7,509 nt of DNA from positions 1 through 7,509 of the forward strand of contig JBFLWV010000041.1 in NCBI GenBank assembly GCA_040757655.1. The letters are read 5' to 3'. Within the stretch, counting starts at the first letter, position 1. Each line of letters opens with the position of its first letter. Both the position numbers and the translations under genes were made by a program. This DNA comes from 2-02-FULL-49-11 sp040757655. GTDB taxonomy: Bacteria > Patescibacteriota > Patescibacteriia > 2-02-FULL-49-11. The notes beneath the pieces are model-generated. The model was not told the DNA's origin. It did not search any database and was given only the letters and a program-made list of their open reading frames with translations. Of this stretch, positions 4,134-7,509 are shown piece by piece.

Positions 4134-4262
4134 ATGGCAACTATTGAGGATTTCCAAAAACTCGACCCGCGCACCAATCCCGCTTCGCGGTACGGTACGG
4201 GGTCCCGCCCACGGATTTTAGAAAATAGTTATAGTATCCGTGGGCTACACATCCGCATATGA
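4134..4262 (+). pseudogene. csaA-like 5' fragment running into a stem-loop
   Basis: ATG at 4134 begins MATIEDFQKLDPRT, which matches the start of CsaA and of the intact gene just downstream (ATINDFQKIDIRV). After codon 14 the similarity stops and the frame reads through palindromic DNA (NPASRYGTGSR...) to a TGA at 4260-4262. This overlaps the csaA ATG as ATGA. Codons differ from the intact copy at most synonymous positions (CAA/CAG, TTC/TTT, GCA/GCT), so it is not a recent tandem duplication. No SD is visible. It could be a decayed paralogue, or a 42-codon leader frame that delivers ribosomes to csaA, which also lacks an SD. Confidence 0.55.
4207..4245. repeat. 10-bp inverted repeat with AT-rich loop upstream of csaA
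   Basis: GCCCACGGAT (4207-4216) and ATCCGTGGGC (4236-4245) are perfect inverse complements with a 19-base spacer. The spacer contains TATAGT (4230-4235), a good -10 box on the plus strand, but no convincing -35. If it is used, csaA would have a leader of only about 17 nt. Just upstream (4183-4204) GC-rich short repeats occur (CCGCTTCGCGG, GGTACGGTACGGGG). Confidence 0.6.
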
Positions 4263-4597
4263 ATATTGCTACGATTAACGATTTTCAGAAAATAGATATT
4301 CGAGTGGGAAGGATCATCAACGTTGAGGACTTTCCCGAAGCGCGGAAGCCAGCATACAAGCTCACGATTGATTTCGGTCCTGAAATCGGAATCAAAAAAT
4401 CAAGCGTACAAATTGTCGCGAATTACAAAAAAGAAGGGCTCAAAGGCAAACTCGTCTTAGGAGTAGTCAATTTTCCTCCCCGCCAAATCGGCCCTTTTGT
4501 GTCCGAGGTCCTTATCCTTGGGCTTCCTGACGCACAAGACAATGTGGTGCTCATTGTTCCAGACCGCAATGTTCCTCTAGGAGGTCGGCTGTATTAA
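4259..4597 (+). CDS. csaA: CsaA-type tRNA-binding / chaperone-like protein
   Basis: 112 residues, the normal CsaA length, and one OB-fold of the tRNA-binding (EMAP II / MetG C-terminal) type. It closely follows Bacillus CsaA: DFQKIDIRVGRI near residue 8, FPEARKPAYKLTIDFG, IGIKKSSVQIVANY, GLKGKLVLGVVNFPPRQIG, and FVSEVLILG. CsaA is a cytoplasmic homodimer described as an export-related chaperone and as structurally a tRNA-binding protein; the physiological role is not settled. No SD precedes the ATG; a stop codon of the fragment frame overlaps it, so translation may be coupled or the mRNA nearly leaderless. The last 21 bp overlap the 3' end of argH on the other strand. Confidence 0.92.
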   Translation: MNIATINDFQKIDIRVGRIINVEDFPEARKPAYKLTIDFGPEIGIKKSSVQIVANYKKEGLKGKLVLGVVNFPPRQIGPFVSEVLILGLPDAQDNVVLIVPDRNVPLGGRLY

Positions 4598-6094
4598 TGC
4601 ACGCACTTCCTTTTGTAAATGGTCATCTGCCTCATGAATGGCACGCTCGTAACGCTCCACGTGCTCTCGTAGTTGGCTATTTTTTTTCTTAATATCCCCA
4701 GTCATCCGCTCCACTTCTTGCGGCGCAGGACCACCTTCGCTCGTATGGAGGCCAACCGATGCGCGCGCGGTGGCAACTGCCATGATATCTTTAGTGCGCA
4801 CGTTAATTGGTTTACCGATAGTGTCCAAGGCAACCGTGCGCACTAATGACGGGGTAAGCTCATGGAATCCTTCATGGAGTGCCCCTTTCCTAATAATTGC
4901 TTTTACTACCTGATACGCTTCACGGAAACTCACCCCGCCCTTTAGGGCAAGCTGCACAGACATGTCTGGCGCGGTGGAAAAATTAATATTAGCAACCTCT
5001 TCCATTCTCTGCGGATTATAATGGAGTGAGGACATTATACCGCGATACACGGAAAGCGCTTCCTCTGTCAATCGGAACCCCTCAAAGAGCAGTGGTTTTG
5101 TCTGCTGAGTATCTCGATTAAATCCAGAAGGAAGCATATCCATTATGTGAATCAGCGCTTGCTCAAGTGCTGAGATCCGCGCGCAATTCGCGCGCAGCAC
5201 CTCGGCCGCGTCTGGATTCTTCAGGTTCGGCTGTGCCGTGCCGCCAGTGGTGTAGGCATCATCAATCGTGAAGAGCCCGAACTCATGAGTGGAAAAAAGA
5301 ATCACCTCCGTCATGCTGCGCCGCATATGCTGTGCGAGTTGTGAAAGGCGCGCAAGAGTGCGCGCTTCCAGCTCCCCTCTCACATTTGCCGTATAGAGAC
5401 TATGCCCGGTCGTGCCCTCAAAACCAAGCAACTGCGCAGTGAAAGTACGGTCGATGGGTAAATGCGTACCTGCCATTTCAAAAATGCCCAAAGGGCAACG
5501 GTTCACAGACGGGTAAAGCGCGCATAGGTCATCGCTATCATCCAATAAATGGTACGCTTTTGAGGTAAGCCAGTGCCCTACGGTGATGGGTTGCGACACC
5601 CTTAAGTGGGTATACCCCGGCATGAGAGTCTGGGTGTGCTGTGCCGCCGCCTCAGTGAGAGAAGTGCTGGTCTCAATAATCTGCCGCAGGATACCAAGTA
5701 TATGGCGCCGCATATACAGGCGCGTGTCCGTATACACCTGATCGTTGCGGGCAATGCCAAGCCGCAGGTATCCTCCTACTGCTATCCCCAACTTTGCAAT
5801 GAGCTGCTGTTCCACATTCGAATGTACGTCCTCTAGCGCCGGATCAAGAATAAATTCTCCTTTCTCCGCTGACACCTTTAGCTCTTCCAAGGCTTGGAGC
5901 AGAAAACTGGCTGTCTCGCGCGTGATGATGTGCTGCCGCGCCAACATGACGAGATGCGCTTCGTTCACCGCGATTTCGTCCTTGATGAGACGCTGGTCAT
6001 ATAAAATATCTTCTCCTGCGGCATAGCCCACTGCCACTGACCCGGTGTGTATATCACCGTGTTCCCGCCAAAAGGGTGAAATTTCTGTAGTCAT
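4577..6094 (-). CDS. argH: Divergent argininosuccinate lyase-like protein
   Basis: 505 residues from the ATG at 6094. The frame is open further upstream to 6196 but only inside argG, and MTTEISPFWREHGDIH fits the family start. ArgH normally splits argininosuccinate to arginine and fumarate as a cytoplasmic tetramer. Family marks kept: LEDVHSNVE (88-95), ARNDQV (115-120), LMPGYTHLRVSQP with His163, CPLGIFEMAGTHLPIDR (200-216). Marks changed: LHTGRSRND reads LRLGIARND; the NSLDAVSDRD region reads HSLYTANVRG; and the superfamily loop GSSxMPQKKNPD reads GGTAQPNLKNPD (284-295), with Thr in place of the catalytic Ser and the second Lys retained. The gene starts 4 nt after the argG stop with no real SD, so it is translationally coupled. 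It is tail-to-tail with csaA. A distinct ArgH clade or altered substrate are both possible. Confidence 0.85.
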   Translation of the reverse strand: MTTEISPFWREHGDIHTGSVAVGYAAGEDILYDQRLIKDEIAVNEAHLVMLARQHIITRETASFLLQALEELKVSAEKGEFILDPALEDVHSNVEQQLIAKLGIAVGGYLRLGIARNDQVYTDTRLYMRRHILGILRQIIETSTSLTEAAAQHTQTLMPGYTHLRVSQPITVGHWLTSKAYHLLDDSDDLCALYPSVNRCPLGIFEMAGTHLPIDRTFTAQLLGFEGTTGHSLYTANVRGELEARTLARLSQLAQHMRRSMTEVILFSTHEFGLFTIDDAYTTGGTAQPNLKNPDAAEVLRANCARISALEQALIHIMDMLPSGFNRDTQQTKPLLFEGFRLTEEALSVYRGIMSSLHYNPQRMEEVANINFSTAPDMSVQLALKGGVSFREAYQVVKAIIRKGALHEGFHELTPSLVRTVALDTIGKPINVRTKDIMAVATARASVGLHTSEGGPAPQEVERMTGDIKKKNSQLREHVERYERAIHEADDHLQKEVRALIQPTS

Positions 6095-6098
6095 AATC

Positions 6099-7331
6099 TT
6101 ATTCTTTGTAGGAATGCAAGCCGGCAAACGCGTATTCCTCAAAGCCGTAGGGAAGAGAATCCATCTTTTCGCGCGGCACGATGTCCTTTGGGTCATACCC
6201 TACCAACGAGTAGGGTGATTCCCTTGTCACTACCGATGCGCTTCCGGGGACGAGGCGGAGCGTGATGCTGCCGGTCACATAATTATTCATCTCCTCGATA
6301 AATCGTTCAAGCGCCCGCGCAAGAGGGCTATGGAAGGAACAATTATACGCGAGCGCCGCCCACTTTGGATCGACGAGGTGATGCTTGAACATAAGGCTCT
6401 CTTTGGGGAGCGTCACGCGCTCCAGATCCTTATGGGCCATGATAAGCAGGGACGCACCGGGACATTCGTAGACCCAACGGAATTTATTGCCGTATAATCC
6501 ATTCTCAATCATGTCCACGCGGCCAATGCCGTAATTACCCCCCAGTTCGTTCAAATGATTCATAATATCCACCAGTTCCATCGGCGCGCCATTCACCGCC
6601 ATCGGAATGCCGCGCTCAAAACTAACACGTAACAACGCGGGAGTGTGCGGCGCCCGCTCCAAAGGAGCGGTCCACCGGAACGCATGTTCGGGTACTGATG
6701 ACTCGATTTTGTCAATACTCCCGTAATTGATCGCATTCGAAAGTAAATTATCGTCGTAACTGAACGGCTCACGCTGGCTTACCGGCACGGGAATGCCGTG
6801 CGCATAGGCAAAGTCTACTTCCTCCTGCCGCGTCGGCCACCAATCATTGATAGGCATGACGAGCTTTATTGATTTGGGGAGTTTGAAATAAAACGTCATA
6901 TTAAGACGGAACGCGTCCGCTCCTCTCCCCTTGCAACCGTGCGCGACTGCGTCTACGCCTTCCTTCACCGCTGCCTCCACTGCCTTTTCAGCCATGAGTG
7001 GCCGTGCCACTGACGTGCCGAGTGGGTAGAAATCGTCATAGAGCGCGTTTGCCTTAATGACCGGCGCCACGCAACGCGCGGCATATTCCTCCTTCGCATC
7101 GACAATCAGGTGCCGAATAGCGCCAAGTTGCCGTGCTTTCTCACCCATGGCATGCAAATCAAGGACCCGCTGCCCCACATCCACCGTACACGTAACGACG
7201 CGGTACCCATAATAATGTTGGAGGATGTAGACGCAACATGACGTGTCCACTCCTCCGGAATACATTAATAAACATGTTCTCTTGTGTTGTGTATTCTCCT
7301 CAAAATCAGGAGATTGCCGTGGTTCGTGCAT
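6099..7331 (-). CDS. argG: Divergent argininosuccinate synthase-like protein
   Basis: 410 residues, normal for ArgG apart from about 15 extra at the N-terminus. ArgG joins citrulline and aspartate using ATP, releasing AMP and pyrophosphate. The PP-loop SGGVDTS (25-31), DVGQ (51-54), YPLGTSVARPL (102-112), FSYDDNL (190-196), GIGRVDMIEN and VYECPG are recognisable. Several binding positions differ: HGCTGKGNDQVRFE reads HGCKGRGADAFRLN (131-144), so the aspartate-contact Thr and Asn become Lys134 and Ala138, while Asp139 and Arg142 stay. A citrulline-contact Ser becomes Ala200, and GMKSRG reads GNKFRW. The start has AAAGGA 5 nt upstream. It forms an operon with argH (4-nt gap) behind a long structured leader. 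It is ArgG-fold for certain; canonical activity is doubtful. Confidence 0.88.
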   Translation of the reverse strand: MHEPRQSPDFEENTQHKRTCLLMYSGGVDTSCCVYILQHYYGYRVVTCTVDVGQRVLDLHAMGEKARQLGAIRHLIVDAKEEYAARCVAPVIKANALYDDFYPLGTSVARPLMAEKAVEAAVKEGVDAVAHGCKGRGADAFRLNMTFYFKLPKSIKLVMPINDWWPTRQEEVDFAYAHGIPVPVSQREPFSYDDNLLSNAINYGSIDKIESSVPEHAFRWTAPLERAPHTPALLRVSFERGIPMAVNGAPMELVDIMNHLNELGGNYGIGRVDMIENGLYGNKFRWVYECPGASLLIMAHKDLERVTLPKESLMFKHHLVDPKWAALAYNCSFHSPLARALERFIEEMNNYVTGSITLRLVPGSASVVTRESPYSLVGYDPKDIVPREKMDSLPYGFEEYAFAGLHSYKE

Positions 7332-7336
7332 AGATT

Positions 7337-7342
7337 TCCTTT
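7337..7342 (-). promoter_or_regulatory. Ribosome binding site of argG
   Basis: On the minus strand AAAGGA lies 5 nt before the ATG. A stronger GGGAGGAG occurs at 7358-7351, but it is 19 nt away, directly against another ATG (7350) that opens only a 14-codon frame. Confidence 0.55.
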
Positions 7343-7376
7343 CTGACCATCTCCTCCCAAGATGATCAAAGTAACC

Positions 7377-7496
7377 AGTTAAGCCCTTCGGGCACTAACT
7401 CCCCTGCGGGGCAGCCCCTTTCTGCGAAAGAGGCTGGGTCGTATCTGGCTGGCTGCCTAACGCAGTCCAGCACTAAGCCCGCAGGCTTTAGTGCTG
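7377..7496 (-). promoter_or_regulatory. Five-hairpin leader of the argG-argH operon
   Basis: In the minus-strand transcript, in order: a 12-bp stem with one bulged A (7496-7468, loop UGCG); CTGC/GCAG (7465-7453); an 11-bp stem with loop GCA (7436-7412); CCCC-GCA-GGGG (7411-7401); and AGTTA..GCCC-GAA-GGGC.TAACT (7400-7377). In the third stem the one non-Watson-Crick position (C7417/A7431) becomes G-U only in the argG-sense RNA, which suggests that this strand is the structured one. The first and last hairpins share the core TAAGCCC/GGGCTTA, so they may be copies of one palindromic repeat. I see no T-box sequence, no run of Arg codons and no terminator with a U-run. The leader could be a riboregulator or simply a repeat cluster. 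Confidence 0.5.
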
Positions 7497-7509
7497 TCGG
7501 AATTTCAAA

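Noticed and set aside
6095..6196. Longer start for ArgH inside argG
   Set aside because: The extra 34 residues are out-of-frame argG sequence, rich in Arg/Thr/Pro with no family match; the ATG at 6094 gives the usual N-terminus.
7306..7350. 14-codon upstream ORF before argG with GGGAGGAG against its ATG
   Set aside because: The SD is only about 2 nt from the ATG, too close, and there is no run of Arg codons that would suggest an attenuator.
7332..7509. T-box or other amino-acid riboswitch before argG
   Set aside because: No AGGGTGGNACCGCG-like antiterminator sequence and no U-run terminator; kept only as an unnamed structured leader.
1..7509. CRISPR array, tRNA, rRNA, transposase or phage genes
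   Set aside because: No regularly spaced repeats, no cloverleaf with TTCGA-type arm, and no recombinase or phage-like products were found.
1..7509. Recoded TGA (Gly) as in some CPR lineages
   Set aside because: No in-frame TGA inside the long genes, and TGA ends the nucleotidyltransferase and radical SAM frames at sensible positions, so a standard code fits.

Overview
The window looks like a piece of a bacterial genome of the Candidate Phyla Radiation / Patescibacteria type. This is inferred from gene content and layout, not from a marker gene. The pointers are a ribbon-helix-helix domain fused to a sugar nucleotidyltransferase, a TrmB-like regulator, a stand-alone CsaA, short intergenic gaps filled with palindromes and degenerate AT-rich repeats, and several starts without a Shine-Dalgarno (SD) site. 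A clear sigma70-type promoter (TTGACT-N17-TAAAAT) and strong SD sites on other genes argue for Bacteria over Archaea. No in-frame TGA occurs inside the long genes, so the genetic code looks standard.

Layout. At 1-60 a minus-strand gene starts and runs off the left edge. A degenerate AT-rich repeat tract follows (about 150-248), then the RHH-nucleotidyltransferase gene (minus, 249-1049). A 194-bp spacer holds short repeats and a 38-bp near-perfect palindrome just past the stop of the TrmB-like gene (minus, 1244-1996). The TrmB gene has a clear promoter, with a 19-bp palindrome just upstream and a matching half-site downstream, and a hairpin that covers its SD.

From 2233 to about 4050 there is a plus-strand cassette: a 74-residue protein whose strand spacing resembles Hfq/Sm, a B12-binding-like radical SAM protein with a CX5CX2C cluster motif, and a 160-base tail. 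The tail contains a 20-codon ORF with a perfect SD and a set of hairpins, three of them capped by GNRA tetraloops. Two related GGGG/CCCC hairpins bracket the radical SAM gene. The starts in this cassette have strong SD sites, unlike most neighbours.

At 4134 a fragment resembling the first 14 codons of csaA is followed by a stem-loop and then by intact csaA (plus, 4259-4597). csaA ends tail-to-tail with the minus-strand argG-argH pair (7331 to 4577), with a 21-bp overlap. ArgG normally joins citrulline and aspartate, and ArgH splits the product to arginine and fumarate. Here both proteins keep their folds and some catalytic residues but carry substitutions at several substrate-binding positions, so canonical arginine synthesis should not be assumed. 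A roughly 178-nt leader with five successive hairpins precedes argG and continues to the right edge.

The strongest leads are the co-diverged ArgG/ArgH pair, the Hfq-like + radical SAM + structured RNA/peptide cassette, the RHH-nucleotidyltransferase fusion lacking the usual catalytic Arg, and the operator-like architecture around the TrmB promoter.
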